Part shown: one piece after another, positions 1 to 9,012 of the stretch | Numbering within the stretch: position 1 is the stretch's first letter | Layout of the letters: the number at the start of each line of letters is the position of its first letter | Assembly (NCBI RefSeq): GCF_030815585.1 | Contig: NZ_JAUSWY010000001.1 | Coordinates: forward strand, 1,178,001-1,242,000 | DNA from: Arthrobacter pascens | GTDB taxonomy: Bacteria > Actinomycetota > Actinomycetes > Actinomycetales > Micrococcaceae | DNA length: 64,000 nucleotides | Reading direction: 5' to 3' | The notes under the pieces: model-generated | Seen by the model: only the letters and a program-made list of their open reading frames with translations | The model's database searches: none | Told to the model about the DNA's origin: nothing | Position numbers and translations under genes: made by a program

Positions 1-350
1 ACAACACGGCTTCGAAGAAAGACAGCTACCCCGTCTTCCAGCTCGGCTGGTTCCCGGACTTCAGCGATGCTGACAACTACCTCACACCCTTCTTCGTGGG
101 CGGTGGCTTCATGAATAACCACTACTCCAACGCTGAGGTCGAGACGCTGATCGCCAAACAGCTCATTACAGCTGATAAGGCAGAGCGTGAGAAGACGATA
201 CAGGAGGTCCAGAACCTGCTTGCCAAGGACATCTCAACCCTGCCGTTGCTGCAAGGTGCACAGGTGGCCGTTTCAGGGACCAACGTGAAAGGCGTGGACT
301 CCACACTGGATGCGTCGTTTAAGTTCCGGCTCGGGACCATTTCCAAGTAA
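1..350 (+). CDS. Peptide-type ABC transporter substrate-binding protein, C-terminal end (partial)
   Basis: This is the 3' end of a solute-binding protein of family 5 (DppA/OppA type), which delivers peptides or similar solutes to the membrane permeases encoded just downstream. The reading frame is open from base 3 to the TAA at 348-350, so the start lies outside the window. The tail has the family's features: a GWFPDFSDADNYLTPFF segment (W-x-D-x-x-D-x-x-N), a stretch that lists residues lining the ligand cleft, and an alpha-helical end (AEREKTIQEVQNLLAKD) before a short beta-rich terminus. It heads an importer operon with the genes at 446-4253. The substrate cannot be told from this fragment. 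Confidence 0.9.
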   Translation, partial: NTASKKDSYPVFQLGWFPDFSDADNYLTPFFVGGGFMNNHYSNAEVETLIAKQLITADKAEREKTIQEVQNLLAKDISTLPLLQGAQVAVSGTNVKGVDSTLDASFKFRLGTISK

Positions 351-368
351 TCACGAATACACCAACGT

Positions 369-398
369 AGGAGGTGGGGCCGATCGGCCCTGCCTCCT
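369..398 (+). promoter_or_regulatory. Intercistronic stem-loop after the binding-protein gene
   Basis: A long inverted repeat starts with AGGAGG and ends with CCTCCT, around a GGGCCGATCGGCCC centre. It can form about 13 pairs (two G-U) and is not followed by a T run, so it looks like an mRNA-stabilising or partially terminating hairpin rather than a full terminator. Such hairpins after binding-protein genes commonly raise the level of that mRNA above the permease mRNA. That role here is inferred from position. Confidence 0.6.
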
Positions 399-445
399 GC
401 GTGTTGGCTCCACACTTTTCGTTTCCCAGACCAAGCAGGGACAGC

Positions 446-1528
446 ATGGCAACATTGATTGATGCGCCGCCGCCAACGGTTGCAGCCCCCAAATCCAAAG
501 CCGCGGGAGGTGGCCTCGGGAGGTATATCCTGATCCGCTTCCTGCTCATTTTCCCGACGATCTTCATTCTCGTCACCCTGGTTTTCTTCCTTATGCGGAT
601 CACCGGCGATCCCATCACCGCCGCCCAGGGTGGGCGCCTGCCACAGGAACAGATAGACGCGTTGGTTCACCAGGCCGGCTACGACCGGAACCTTTTAATT
701 CAGTACATCGAGTACCTTGGCAACATCGCCACCGGCAACTTCGGCCGGACTATTTCAGATGGCCGGCCCGTCGTTGAGATGCTTGCCAAGTTTGGAGCCG
801 CCACCCTGGAACTGAGCATCAATGCCGTAGCGGTGGCGTTGCTCGTAGGAATTCCCCTCGGAATGTTTGCCGCGCACAAACGCGACAAGGTTCCGGACGC
901 TTTCCTGCGCACGTTCGCCATCCTTTGCTATGCAACCCCTGTCTTCTTTGCGGGCCTGCTGCTGAAGCTGACTTTTTCTGTGGGGCTGGGCTGGTTCCCG
1001 GTTGCCGGCCGTGCTTCCACCACAACAGAATTGGCGATGGGCAGGCTGGTGGCGCCCACTGGCATCTACTGGCTGGACGCCCTGCGAAGCGGCGACCTTT
1101 CAGCCTTCGGCGACATCGTCCACCACGCAGTCCTGCCGGCCGTCGCGCTTGGCCTTCTGACCGCTGGCGTCTTCCTCCGCCTGGTCCGCACGAACGTGAT
1201 CGGCACCCTGGGCAAGGACTATGTTGAGGCAGGCAGGTCCCGTGGAGTCAGCGAATACAGGCTGGTAACAAAGCACGCCTACAAGCCGGCACTGATCCCC
1301 ATCATCACGGTGATGGGTTTGCAGATTGCACTGCTGCTCGGCGGTGCGGTGCTGACCGAAACCACCTTCGAGTGGAAGGGCCTCGGGTATCAGCTGGCGC
1401 AGTACCTCACTGCGCGTGACTTTGTGGCCGTCCAGGGCATCGTCATGCTGCTCGCCGTGATTGTGGCGGTCACCAATTTCGTGGTTGACATTGCCGCGGC
1501 CCTGATTGATCCGCGGGTGAGGTACTGA
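446..1528 (+). CDS. Peptide/nickel-type ABC transporter permease (DppB family)
   Basis: Inner-membrane permease of a family-5 (dipeptide/oligopeptide) importer; 360 residues. The N-terminal transmembrane helix (ILIRFLLIFPTIFILVTLVFF) and the following GDP motif are typical of DppB, as is the C-terminal EAA-like loop (YVEAGRSRGVSEYRLVTKHAYKPA) that docks on the ATPase, followed by ALLLGGAVLTETTFEWKGLG. I chose the ATG at 446, with AGGGA 6 bases upstream; a longer GTG-started frame from 374 would run through the upstream hairpin and adds a sequence with no family resemblance. The stop overlaps the next start by one base, so translation is probably coupled. Confidence 0.93.
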   Translation: MATLIDAPPPTVAAPKSKAAGGGLGRYILIRFLLIFPTIFILVTLVFFLMRITGDPITAAQGGRLPQEQIDALVHQAGYDRNLLIQYIEYLGNIATGNFGRTISDGRPVVEMLAKFGAATLELSINAVAVALLVGIPLGMFAAHKRDKVPDAFLRTFAILCYATPVFFAGLLLKLTFSVGLGWFPVAGRASTTTELAMGRLVAPTGIYWLDALRSGDLSAFGDIVHHAVLPAVALGLLTAGVFLRLVRTNVIGTLGKDYVEAGRSRGVSEYRLVTKHAYKPALIPIITVMGLQIALLLGGAVLTETTFEWKGLGYQLAQYLTARDFVAVQGIVMLLAVIVAVTNFVVDIAAALIDPRVRY

Positions 1529-2541
1529 TGGGAGCTACATCACCAGCACCGAGAAAGAAGTCCTTGCTGGACCGGCTTCCGGTCTCTTCCCACATCCGCC
1601 AGAGCGTTGGCCTGCAACGCACCATGCTGCTCATCGGCGTCGTGCTTTGTGCCGTCTTTGTGGTGGCCGCTGCTTTTGCGCCGCTGCTGGCTCCCTACGG
1701 ATATTCCCAGATTTCCGATGCCGCCGGTTCGTTCCCGGCTCAGGCCGAACCCGGTGGCAAGCATCTGTGGGGTACAACTGTTGGCGGCTACGATGTCCTG
1801 TCCCGGGTGATCTGGGGATCGCAGACAGCAGCGGCGGTGATTGTTGCTGCCGTGCTGATGTCCATCTTCCTGGGGGTATTCCTGGGACTGGTCAGCGGCT
1901 ACTTCGGCGGCTGGCTGGACCGCATACTGGTGGTGATCGCTGACGCAATTTACGCGTTCCCGACGCTCCTCGTGGCCATCGTGATGTCGATTGCGATAAA
2001 CAAGGGACAGTCTGGATTCTGGGGCGGCATCCTGGCCTGCGGGTTCGCCATCACGGCAGTGTTTGTACCGCAGTATTTCCGGGTGATCCGCGCGGAAACC
2101 ATCCGGCTCAAGGCCGAACCGTTTGTGGAATCAGCCCAGGTTGTTGGCGCCTCCAGCGCCAGGATCATTAGTCGGCACATCTTCGCCAACGCCACCCGGA
2201 CCCTGCCTCTGATCTTTACGCTCAACGCCTCCGAAGCCATCCTCACACTGGCTGGGTTGGGCTTCCTGGGCTTCGGTATCGAGCCAAGCTCCGCCGCCGA
2301 ATGGGGCTTTGACCTGAACAAGGCGATGTCAGATGCCTCCTCCGGCATTTGGTGGACCGGTGTGTTCCCCGGCCTGGCCATTGTATTGGCGGTGGTCGGC
2401 CTCACCCTCGTAGGAGAAAGCATCAACGACCTGAACGACCCCCGCCTTCGCGGACGCAGGGCGGCCGGCGCCAAGGGCGGCCCGGGACCATCAACGGCGG
2501 CCGCGCAGGCTGCCATCTCAGCGGATGTGAGGGGACTGTGA
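1528..2541 (+). CDS. Peptide-type ABC transporter permease (DppC family)
   Basis: Second permease subunit of the importer, 337 residues, pairing with the DppB-type protein. It has a cytoplasmic N-terminus, a first helix (TMLLIGVVLCAVFVVAAAFAPLLAPYG), the HLWGTTVGGYDVLSRVIWG motif characteristic of DppC, and the cytoplasmic loop (FVESAQVVGASSARIISRHIFANA) that contacts the ATPase. The ATG overlaps the preceding TGA, and the TGA overlaps the GTG of the ATPase gene. The C-terminal tail after LNDPRLRGRR is alanine/glycine rich and slightly longer than in most homologues. Confidence 0.93.
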   Translation: MGATSPAPRKKSLLDRLPVSSHIRQSVGLQRTMLLIGVVLCAVFVVAAAFAPLLAPYGYSQISDAAGSFPAQAEPGGKHLWGTTVGGYDVLSRVIWGSQTAAAVIVAAVLMSIFLGVFLGLVSGYFGGWLDRILVVIADAIYAFPTLLVAIVMSIAINKGQSGFWGGILACGFAITAVFVPQYFRVIRAETIRLKAEPFVESAQVVGASSARIISRHIFANATRTLPLIFTLNASEAILTLAGLGFLGFGIEPSSAAEWGFDLNKAMSDASSGIWWTGVFPGLAIVLAVVGLTLVGESINDLNDPRLRGRRAAGAKGGPGPSTAAAQAAISADVRGL

Positions 2542-4253
2542 CCGTCAATATTGATCCGGTATCTGACCAGTCCAGGCCGGCGAACCAGCCCGTCCTGGAG
2601 ATAGACCACCTCAAAGTCACGTTCGCCACCGACGGCGGCGACGTTTACGCCGTCAAGGACGTTAGCCTCGATGTTCGCGCCGGTGAGGTTCTGGCCATCG
2701 TGGGTGAATCAGGCTCCGGCAAGACGGTGACCGCCAAGACTATTCTTGGGCTGCTCCCGGAGACCGCCACCAGCGGCGGCGCCGTACTTATCAATGGAAA
2801 CAACGTCATCAGCGTCAGCGCATCGAAGCTGCGGCAGATCCGCGGGCGCGACGTGGCCATGGTGTTCCAGGAGCCCTCCACTGCGTTGAACCCGGTGTTC
2901 ACCGTGGGCTGGCAGATTGCCGAGGGAATCCGGGCCCACGCCGGAGGCGCTGGCGGCAAGCGGGTCTCGGCCAAAGTTGCCAAGGCCCGTGCCATTGAGG
3001 CGCTGCGGAAGGTGGGGATTCCGGATCCAGAACACCGCGTTAATTACTATCCGCACCAGTTCTCGGGAGGGCAGAAGCAGCGTGTGGTCATCGCGGCGGC
3101 CCTGGCCCTGAACCCCGGGCTGATTGTGGCCGATGAACCCACCACGGCACTTGACGTCACCGTCCAGGCGGAGATTCTTCAGTTGCTGCGGGACCTGCGG
3201 GACAAGTACGGGACCTCCATAGTGCTGATTACGCACAACATGGGCGTGGTGGCTGATCTGGCCGACCGCGTCGTGGTGATGTACCAGGGCGACGTGGTGG
3301 AGGAAGCAACCTCGCGCATGCTGTTCGCGCAACCCAAAAAGGACTACACCAAGAAGTTGCTGGCGGCAGTGCCCCACCTGGGGCACAACTCGGCGTCGGC
3401 GGGCATGACGGAGCGCGCCCACCAAAAGGCAAAGGTCTTGGTGGAGGCCAAGGACCTGACGATCGAGTACCCTGGCCGGTTGGGGGCTCCGTCCTTCAAG
3501 GCCGTTGACGGGGTCAGCTTCACGGTCTCGGAGGGCGAAGTCTTCGGGCTCGTGGGCGAATCCGGCTCCGGAAAGACCACCATCGGCCGGGCCATTGCGG
3601 GACTGAACCGGACAACGGGCGGCAGCCTTAAGGTGCTGGGCTACGAGATGCTGAATCTCAAGGAGCGCACTTTCAAGCCGCTGCGGAAGGACATCGGGTT
3701 CGTCTTCCAGGATCCTGCGGCGTCCTTCAACCCGCAGCTGACCATCGGCGACTGCGTCGCGGAGCCGATGATCATCCACACCAAACCTTCTCCGGCGCAG
3801 GCGCGCAAACGCGTCGGTGAGCTGCTCGAATCAGTACAGTTGCCGGCGTCGTACGCTGACCGCTTCCCGCACGAGCTATCCGGCGGACAGCGTCAGCGGG
3901 CCTCGCTGGCCCGGGCGCTGATCCTTAACCCGAAGCTGCTGATCGCGGACGAGCCGACGTCGGCCCTGGACGTTTCCGTGCAGGCAAAGGTACTGGAGCT
4001 GTTCAAGGAGATCCAGAGGGAGTTTGGCTTCGCAGCACTGTTCATCAGCCACGACCTTGCAGTGGTGGATATCCTTTCTCACTGGGTGGGCGTGCTGTAC
4101 AAAGGCAAACTGGTGGAGCAGGGCATCGGCAGCCAGGTCATGGGAGCGCCGCAGCATGAATACACCAAGCGGCTGATCGCCTCCCTTCCCGTGCCGGACC
4201 CGGACGAACAGGCACGACGCCGGGAGGAACACCGCACGCTGCTTGGTATCTGA
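2538..4253 (+). CDS. Fused double ATPase of the peptide ABC transporter (DppD-DppF fusion)
   Basis: Cytoplasmic ATPase carrying both nucleotide-binding domains in one chain of 571 residues, so it replaces the separate DppD and DppF. Domain 1 has Walker A GESGSGKT, signature FSGGQKQR and Walker B LIVADEP; domain 2 has [16 protein letters not shown] and LLIADEP. The start is the GTG at 2538, which overlaps the preceding stop; an ATG at 2349 in the same frame lies deep inside the permease gene. A strong terminator follows, so this is the last gene of the operon. Confidence 0.95.
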   Translation: MTVNIDPVSDQSRPANQPVLEIDHLKVTFATDGGDVYAVKDVSLDVRAGEVLAIVGESGSGKTVTAKTILGLLPETATSGGAVLINGNNVISVSASKLRQIRGRDVAMVFQEPSTALNPVFTVGWQIAEGIRAHAGGAGGKRVSAKVAKARAIEALRKVGIPDPEHRVNYYPHQFSGGQKQRVVIAAALALNPGLIVADEPTTALDVTVQAEILQLLRDLRDKYGTSIVLITHNMGVVADLADRVVVMYQGDVVEEATSRMLFAQPKKDYTKKLLAAVPHLGHNSASAGMTERAHQKAKVLVEAKDLTIEYPGRLGAPSFKAVDGVSFTVSEGEVFGLVGESGSGKTTIGRAIAGLNRTTGGSLKVLGYEMLNLKERTFKPLRKDIGFVFQDPAASFNPQLTIGDCVAEPMIIHTKPSPAQARKRVGELLESVQLPASYADRFPHELSGGQRQRASLARALILNPKLLIADEPTSALDVSVQAKVLELFKEIQREFGFAALFISHDLAVVDILSHWVGVLYKGKLVEQGIGSQVMGAPQHEYTKRLIASLPVPDPDEQARRREEHRTLLGI

Positions 4254-4267
4254 CCCCCAGGCCCATA

Positions 4268-4308
4268 GGGAGGACACCCCGCCACTTAGCCAGGCGGGGT
4301 GTCCTCCC
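4268..4308 (+). terminator. Rho-independent-type terminator of the ABC operon
   Basis: A perfect 16-bp inverted repeat (4268-4283 pairs with 4293-4308) encloses a 9-base loop, beginning GGGAGGACACCCC. No T tract follows, which is common for actinobacterial terminators. It lies 14 bases after the ATPase stop and 54 bases before the next start. Confidence 0.85.
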
Positions 4309-4361
4309 GCGCCGGCGCTTCAAACGGGCGGGATGTCCGTGGCTGCCCATAGACTTGGATC

Positions 4362-4847
4362 ATGACGCAGCAAAACCACGATGTTCCTGACCCCGAAACC
4401 TACGACGCTTCCGCCAGTTCGCTGGCAGGCCACGTGGACAACTCGGTGATGGCGGAACTGCTGTCCATCCGTTCCAGCATCGACAACATCGATGCCACCT
4501 TGGTTTACCTTCTGGCCGAACGGTTCAAGGCCACCCAGAAGGTGGGCTTCCTCAAGGCAGCCCACCGCCTTCCTGCAGGCGACCCCGGCCGCGAAACCGC
4601 CCAGATCGCCCGGCTCCGGCGGCTGGCTGAGGAAGCACACCTTGATCCTGCCTTTGCGGAAAAGTTCCTGAACTTCATCATCGGCGAGGTCATCCGCCAC
4701 CACGAAGCGATCGCCGAAGACCATCAGGCTGCTGCAGGCAAGCAGGATCCGGCACCGGGTCCGGCACAGGACGGACAGCAGGTCGGCCAACAGGTCGGCC
4801 AAGGGACAGGCATCTCGTCCGGCCCGCAAGCGTCCGCCGTCGCGTGA
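4362..4847 (+). CDS. Chorismate mutase (AroQ type)
   Basis: Probably converts chorismate to prephenate, the committed step to phenylalanine and tyrosine. The 161-residue protein has the AroQ helical core at about residues 28-120: LLSIRSSIDNIDATLVYLLAERFKATQKVGFLK, then a second helix with ARLRRLAEEAHLDPAFAEKFLNFIIGEVIRHHE. The Arg in the first helix and the ERF/K region correspond to the conserved substrate-binding basic residues. The last 30 residues are low-complexity Gln/Gly/Pro and show a short repeated VGQQVGQ. There is no export signal, so it should be cytoplasmic. The stop overlaps the next gene's GTG. Confidence 0.88.
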   Translation: MTQQNHDVPDPETYDASASSLAGHVDNSVMAELLSIRSSIDNIDATLVYLLAERFKATQKVGFLKAAHRLPAGDPGRETAQIARLRRLAEEAHLDPAFAEKFLNFIIGEVIRHHEAIAEDHQAAAGKQDPAPGPAQDGQQVGQQVGQGTGISSGPQASAVA

Positions 4848-5911
4848 GAGTGACCCACCGGCAGGACCCGAGCAAACCAGCCAGGGTCAGCGCTGCACCC
4901 CTGGAGGTGACTGCCACCGGGCTGGGTCCCTGGCCGGGGGAGGACCCCGTGGAGGCCGCCCGGATTATCCGCGGCGAACTCGGCAGTCCGCATCTTCCCT
5001 TCCTGGCTGAACTTCCGGACCGCGGAGTGGGTTCCGATGCTTTGGGACGGACGGCGTCGCTCCTCGTGGAGATGGCAGTGGATGTCCAGCCCTATGGCTG
5101 GCGCCTGGTTGACCGGCCAGGCAAGGACTTCCGCCGCGCCGCGTCCGCGTTGTCAACTGATATCAACGTCCTTGCGGACGTGGCCGGGGCGGAGGACACC
5201 GCGGCCGCAGAAATCAAGGTCCAACTGCTCGGCCCGCTCAGCCTCGCAGCAGGCCTGCATCTCCACAACGGCGAGCGGTCGCTCATCGACTACGGTGCAC
5301 GCCGCGATGTGGCGGCCTCCCTGGCCGCCGGCGTGGGAAGCCATTTGTCCCGGGTTTCCTCGGCGGTCCCGGGTGCCCGGCTGGTGGTCCAGCTCGACGA
5401 ACCGGACATCGCTGCCGTGCTTGCCGGCACTATTCCGACGTCGAGTGGTTACCGCACACTGCGCGCCGTGGGCGGCCAGGAGGTCACCGAGTCCTGGCGC
5501 CTGGTGATTGACGCGCTCCGGGCTGCGGGAGCCGCCGAAATCGCTGTTTCGGTTCCGGAGATCGAGGCACCGTTTGACCGGATCCTGGCCGCTGGCGCAG
5601 ACGGTATAGCGGTCCCGCTGAAGGCGCTGACTTCCCGACAGTGGGAGCAGCTCGCCGGAGCGGTTGAGGCTGGCAAGCGTCTCTGGGCCGGAACCTTGGA
5701 CGTCGGCACGAGCACGCTGCCCAAAGTGGCTGACGCCGTCGATTCCGTCTGGCGACCCTGGCACCAGCTGGGCCTGCCGGCGTCGTCCCTCAGCACCGTG
5801 CGGATCACCCCCTCGGCGGGACTGGCCGGCCACACACCGTCAACGGCCACAGCAGCCCTGAACCGCCTCACCCAGGTGGCGGACGGACTGAACCAGCGGG
5901 CACAGGGCTGA
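4844..5911 (+). CDS. MetE-like (cobalamin-independent methionine synthase fold) protein without cysteines
   Basis: 355 residues resembling the C-terminal TIM-barrel half of MetE, of the kind annotated in actinobacteria as a vitamin-B12-independent methionine synthase family protein. Features seen: an early GLGPWPG segment, VQLLGPLSLAAGL, and VVQLDEPDIAAVLAG on a barrel strand. True MetE binds zinc through one His and two Cys and carries an HxC motif; this protein contains no cysteine at all, so it very probably cannot be a methionine synthase. It overlaps the chorismate mutase gene by four bases (GTGA). A second GTG at 4850 is also possible as start. The real reaction is unknown. Confidence 0.75.
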   Translation: MRVTHRQDPSKPARVSAAPLEVTATGLGPWPGEDPVEAARIIRGELGSPHLPFLAELPDRGVGSDALGRTASLLVEMAVDVQPYGWRLVDRPGKDFRRAASALSTDINVLADVAGAEDTAAAEIKVQLLGPLSLAAGLHLHNGERSLIDYGARRDVAASLAAGVGSHLSRVSSAVPGARLVVQLDEPDIAAVLAGTIPTSSGYRTLRAVGGQEVTESWRLVIDALRAAGAAEIAVSVPEIEAPFDRILAAGADGIAVPLKALTSRQWEQLAGAVEAGKRLWAGTLDVGTSTLPKVADAVDSVWRPWHQLGLPASSLSTVRITPSAGLAGHTPSTATAALNRLTQVADGLNQRAQG

Positions 5912-5949
5912 ACCATCCGGACTGAACCGTCCGGACTGAACCATCCCGG
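5908..5949. repeat. Three tandem 14-bp repeats between convergent genes
   Basis: Three nearly identical units (CTGAACCATCCGGA, CTGAACCGTCCGGA, CTGAACCATCCCGG) run through the stop codon of the MetE-like gene. Within them CCGGAC and GTCCGG can pair around a 6-base loop, so the array may serve as a weak bidirectional terminator for the converging genes. Confidence 0.7.
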
Positions 5950-5959
5950 CTGCGGCCGG

Positions 5960-6673
5960 CTAGGTCCGGCGCTCCCAACGGTCAGGCTGGGCATAAGGCG
6001 GCAGGTAGCTCTGCGCCGAGCTGCCGCCGGAGTAGGGACGCAACCGGTAGTCGAAGCTTCCCGCATACACCAGGACCAGTCCCAGCTGTGGCTGGATGAC
6101 CTTGACCTGGATGCGGTGCTTCCCGTTTACTCCCGCTGACGCGTCCCACCACTGCTCGGCGTAGGCCTTGGCATCAAGCGCGGCCGGGAGCGCCAGGCGC
6201 AGGGGACCGATAAACAGCCTGGAGCCGTCCGAGACGCCGCGTAGCCGGCCCTCCGCCGTGGCGCTGAGGTTAAGGTCAGTCACCACGCGCCGGTACCTGC
6301 CCACGTAGTCCACCAGCTGGGGACCGTTGTCCAGGTCAGTGACGCTGGTGGTGTCCTGGAAAATCCGGGTGCGCCCGGGGAAGCGGATCTCGCGCCTTGC
6401 GGTCAGGCTGGAGCGCCCGAAGGGATCCTGATGAGCATGGTTTTCGATCCTGAACGGAATACTTTCGCCGTACTCCGGGAAGAACGCTTCCTCGCCGGAC
6501 GTGAGCCTCAGCAGCGGACTCAGCCACCGCTGCCTGCAACCCACGACGTCGAACACACCCTCGCCGACGCCGTACTGTCCGGAACCCGGGACCAGGGAAA
6601 AATAGTCCCGGAGCTCGGGCTGCAGCCGGTTGAAGTCTCCGCCCAAGGCCTGTTGGTAGATGGGGATGTTCAT
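5960..6673 (-). CDS. DUF4166 domain protein
   Basis: A 237-residue protein with the DUF4166 pattern: an N-terminal YQQALGGDFNRLQPELRDYFSL, then a glycine-rich GQYGVGEGVFDVVG, and a central R-x-R-x-x-F strand region (RREIRFPGRTRIFQDTTSV). The family is widespread in actinobacteria and bacilli and has no established function. The start is the second of two adjacent ATGs (6673), six bases from a clear AGGAGG at 6680-6685; the first ATG (6676) is only three bases from it. It lies 46 bases downstream of the DUF58 gene on the same strand, so it may be the last gene of that operon. No signal peptide or membrane helix is evident. Confidence 0.75.
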   Translation of the reverse strand: MNIPIYQQALGGDFNRLQPELRDYFSLVPGSGQYGVGEGVFDVVGCRQRWLSPLLRLTSGEEAFFPEYGESIPFRIENHAHQDPFGRSSLTARREIRFPGRTRIFQDTTSVTDLDNGPQLVDYVGRYRRVVTDLNLSATAEGRLRGVSDGSRLFIGPLRLALPAALDAKAYAEQWWDASAGVNGKHRIQVKVIQPQLGLVLVYAGSFDYRLRPYSGGSSAQSYLPPYAQPDRWERRT

Positions 6674-6719
6674 CATGGGCCTCCTGGTGGCGGTAGGAAC
6701 AGCGGCGCTGCGTGTGATT

Positions 6720-8012
6720 TCACAATCTACCGGCAGCCTTGAGCCGGATGTACATGTCAGCCAGCTGCGGAGGCAGTTGGTGCGGTTCCGCATCCACCAC
6801 CTCCACGCCGTGGTGCCGAAGCTGCGAGCTGACTGCCTCCCGTTCCAGGAGGGCGCGCTCGGCTGCGGCCGCCCGGAAGACACTGGAGGCGTTGTGACGT
6901 TCCTGGAGCATCAGGCCCAGCATGGGATCGCGTACCGCGGCCACCACCACAACATGCTGCTGTGCCAGCTGCGCAGCCACGGGGATGAGCCCTTCTTCGG
7001 GGGCGCCGCCCTCCAACGACGTCAGCAGCACAACCAGGGAGCGGTGCGCCGAGACGGCCCGGACCTGGCCGGGGATGCCGGACCAGTCCAGTTCGATCAG
7101 TTCCGCTTCGAGGGGTGCCATTGCCTGCACCAGTTGGCCCAGGAGGTTTCCGGCGGTGGCGGATCCTGCCCTGGCCCGGGGGCGGCGGTCAAAGGCAACG
7201 AAGTCCACCCTGTCGCCGCCCCTTTCTGCCAGGACTGCCAGCAGGAGGGCAGCTTCCATACCGGTGTCCAGGCGCGGTTCGTCGTCGATCCGGGCCGCTG
7301 ATGTCCGGGACGTGTCCAGGATGATCACCACCCGCCGGTCACGTTCCGGCCGCCATGTGCGTACGACGACGGCGGAACGGCGGGCGGTTGCCCGCCAGTC
7401 GATGGAACGCACGTCATCCCCGCGGACGTAGTCGCGGAGCGAATCGAACTCGGTCCCTGCGCCCCGGATCTGTACAGCGGCTTTGCCGTCGAGCTCCCTC
7501 AACTTGCGGAGTTTGGACGGCAGGTGCCGTCGCGAGTGAAAAGGAGGCAGGACCCGCACGGAACCGGGACACTCCAGGGTGCGCTGGCGGGCAGCAAGCC
7601 GGAGCGGCCCTTGCGAGCGCAACGTCACGTGCGGAGCGCGCAGGTCTCCGCGGCGGACCGGCCGGAGACGTACCATCACCCGGCGGCTTTCCCCGGCGGG
7701 CACCTCCACCTCCTGTACTGGATTCTGTGCGCCGGCCGAAGGCTGCCACGCGTCGCGGACTGTTGCGCGCAGCCGGCGCCGGCCGTTGTTGCGGACCGTG
7801 AGGGTGGAGACGGCCGTGCCGTGCAGGGTGACGTTGCCGGGCTCGGAGCGCTGCACGTCGACGCTGCGCAGGGAAGCAGCCAAACCGAGTTCCACGGCCA
7901 GGAGCGCAGACAATACGAGGACCACGCCCAGGACCGTCCCCCACCCGGGCAACAGCAACACCGGCGCCAGGCCAAGCAGCGCCAGGAGCACAAAACGCCC
8001 GGAGAGTGCCAT
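6720..8012 (-). CDS. DUF58 domain protein (MoxR-associated, vWA-like)
   Basis: A 430-residue protein with two N-terminal transmembrane helices (FVLLALLGLAPVLLLPGWGTVLGVVLVLSALLAVELGL), a periplasmic-type beta domain, and the DUF58 hallmark GTEFDSLRDYVRGDDVRSIDWRATAR, followed by a vWA-like domain starting RRVVIILDTSRTS. DUF58 proteins are usual partners of MoxR ATPases, probably acting as metal-binding assembly factors at the membrane. The ATG at 8012 lies four bases beyond the MoxR stop. Longer starts would overlap the MoxR coding region. Part of a five-gene operon reading from 12104 leftward. Confidence 0.88.
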   Translation of the reverse strand: MALSGRFVLLALLGLAPVLLLPGWGTVLGVVLVLSALLAVELGLAASLRSVDVQRSEPGNVTLHGTAVSTLTVRNNGRRRLRATVRDAWQPSAGAQNPVQEVEVPAGESRRVMVRLRPVRRGDLRAPHVTLRSQGPLRLAARQRTLECPGSVRVLPPFHSRRHLPSKLRKLRELDGKAAVQIRGAGTEFDSLRDYVRGDDVRSIDWRATARRSAVVVRTWRPERDRRVVIILDTSRTSAARIDDEPRLDTGMEAALLLAVLAERGGDRVDFVAFDRRPRARAGSATAGNLLGQLVQAMAPLEAELIELDWSGIPGQVRAVSAHRSLVVLLTSLEGGAPEEGLIPVAAQLAQQHVVVVAAVRDPMLGLMLQERHNASSVFRAAAAERALLEREAVSSQLRHHGVEVVDAEPHQLPPQLADMYIRLKAAGRL

Positions 8013-8016
8013 TCGG

Positions 8017-9012
8017 TCAGCGGGGTACGGGGACGGAGGCCAGGATGCTGTGCAGCACATCATCCACGCGGACCCCGTCCATCTGGGCTTCCGGGTGCAG
8101 GGCCACACGATGCCGCAGGCAAGGGAGCGCCAGCGCCTTGACGTCGTCGGGAGTGACGAAACTCCGGCCGGAAAGCCAGGCCCAGGCGCGCGACGTGTTC
8201 AACAGTGCAGTGGCTCCCCGGGGCGAGACGCCCAGCTGGAACGACGGTGCGGCCCGGGTCGCCCGCACCAGGTCCACGATGTAACCGATGATCTCCGGTT
8301 CGACGGCCACGGTGGCCACGGCCTGGCGTGCGCGTCCAAGGTTCTGCGCGCCGGCCACGGCCCGGACACCGGCTGCCGCCAGGTCGCGGGGATTGAACCC
8401 GGACGCATGCCGCCGGATCACCTCCATCTCGTCCGTCCGGTCAGGGAGGGGCATGGTGAGCTTGAGGAGGAAGCGGTCCAGCTGGGCTTCGGGCAGGGGA
8501 TAGGTCCCCTCGTATTCCACCGGGTTCTGGGTTGCCGCCACCAGGAACGGTGCAGGCAGCGGCCGAGACACACCGTCCACCGAAACCTGCCGCTCTTCCA
8601 TGGCCTCCAGCAGGGATGCCTGGGTCTTGGGCGGCGTGCGGTTGATTTCATCAGCGAGCAGGATGTTGGTAAAAACCGGCCCCTCGCGGAAGCTGAACTC
8701 CGAGGTGTGGGAGTCGTACACCAAGGAGCCGGTGACATCACCGGGCATCAGGTCCGGGGTGAACTGGATGCGTTTGGTATCCAGGCTCAGCGCGGCAGAC
8801 AAGGCGCGTACCAGCAGCGTTTTGGCAACGCCTGGCACTCCCTCGAGGAGCACATGCCCCTGCGACAGCAGGGCGATCAGCAGCCCCGTGACCGTGGAAT
8901 CCTGGCCCACCACGGCCTTGGCCACCTCGTGGCGGACGTCCAGGAGCGACTGGCGTGCAGGATCATGCTGCCTGGAATCCAGGATCTGCGGGCCGCTGCT
9001 CTGTTCGTTCAT
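8017..9012 (-). CDS. MoxR family AAA+ ATPase
   Basis: A 331-residue AAA+ chaperone-like ATPase. Visible motifs are Walker A GVPGVAKT, Walker B LLADEINR, the sensor-1 region ATQNPVEYEGTYPLPEAQLDRF, and a C-terminal lid ending in a PDDVKALALPCLRHRVAL segment, all typical of MoxR. MoxR proteins remodel or insert cofactors into vWA-domain partners, here most likely the adjacent DUF58 protein. The ATG at 9012 overlaps the preceding stop (ATGA). Confidence 0.93.
   Translation of the reverse strand: MNEQSSGPQILDSRQHDPARQSLLDVRHEVAKAVVGQDSTVTGLLIALLSQGHVLLEGVPGVAKTLLVRALSAALSLDTKRIQFTPDLMPGDVTGSLVYDSHTSEFSFREGPVFTNILLADEINRTPPKTQASLLEAMEERQVSVDGVSRPLPAPFLVAATQNPVEYEGTYPLPEAQLDRFLLKLTMPLPDRTDEMEVIRRHASGFNPRDLAAAGVRAVAGAQNLGRARQAVATVAVEPEIIGYIVDLVRATRAAPSFQLGVSPRGATALLNTSRAWAWLSGRSFVTPDDVKALALPCLRHRVALHPEAQMDGVRVDDVLHSILASVPVPR

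Noticed and set aside
374..445. An upstream GTG start for the DppB-type permease
   Set aside because: It would begin inside the intercistronic hairpin; the ATG at 446 has a ribosome-binding site and fits the family's usual N-terminus.
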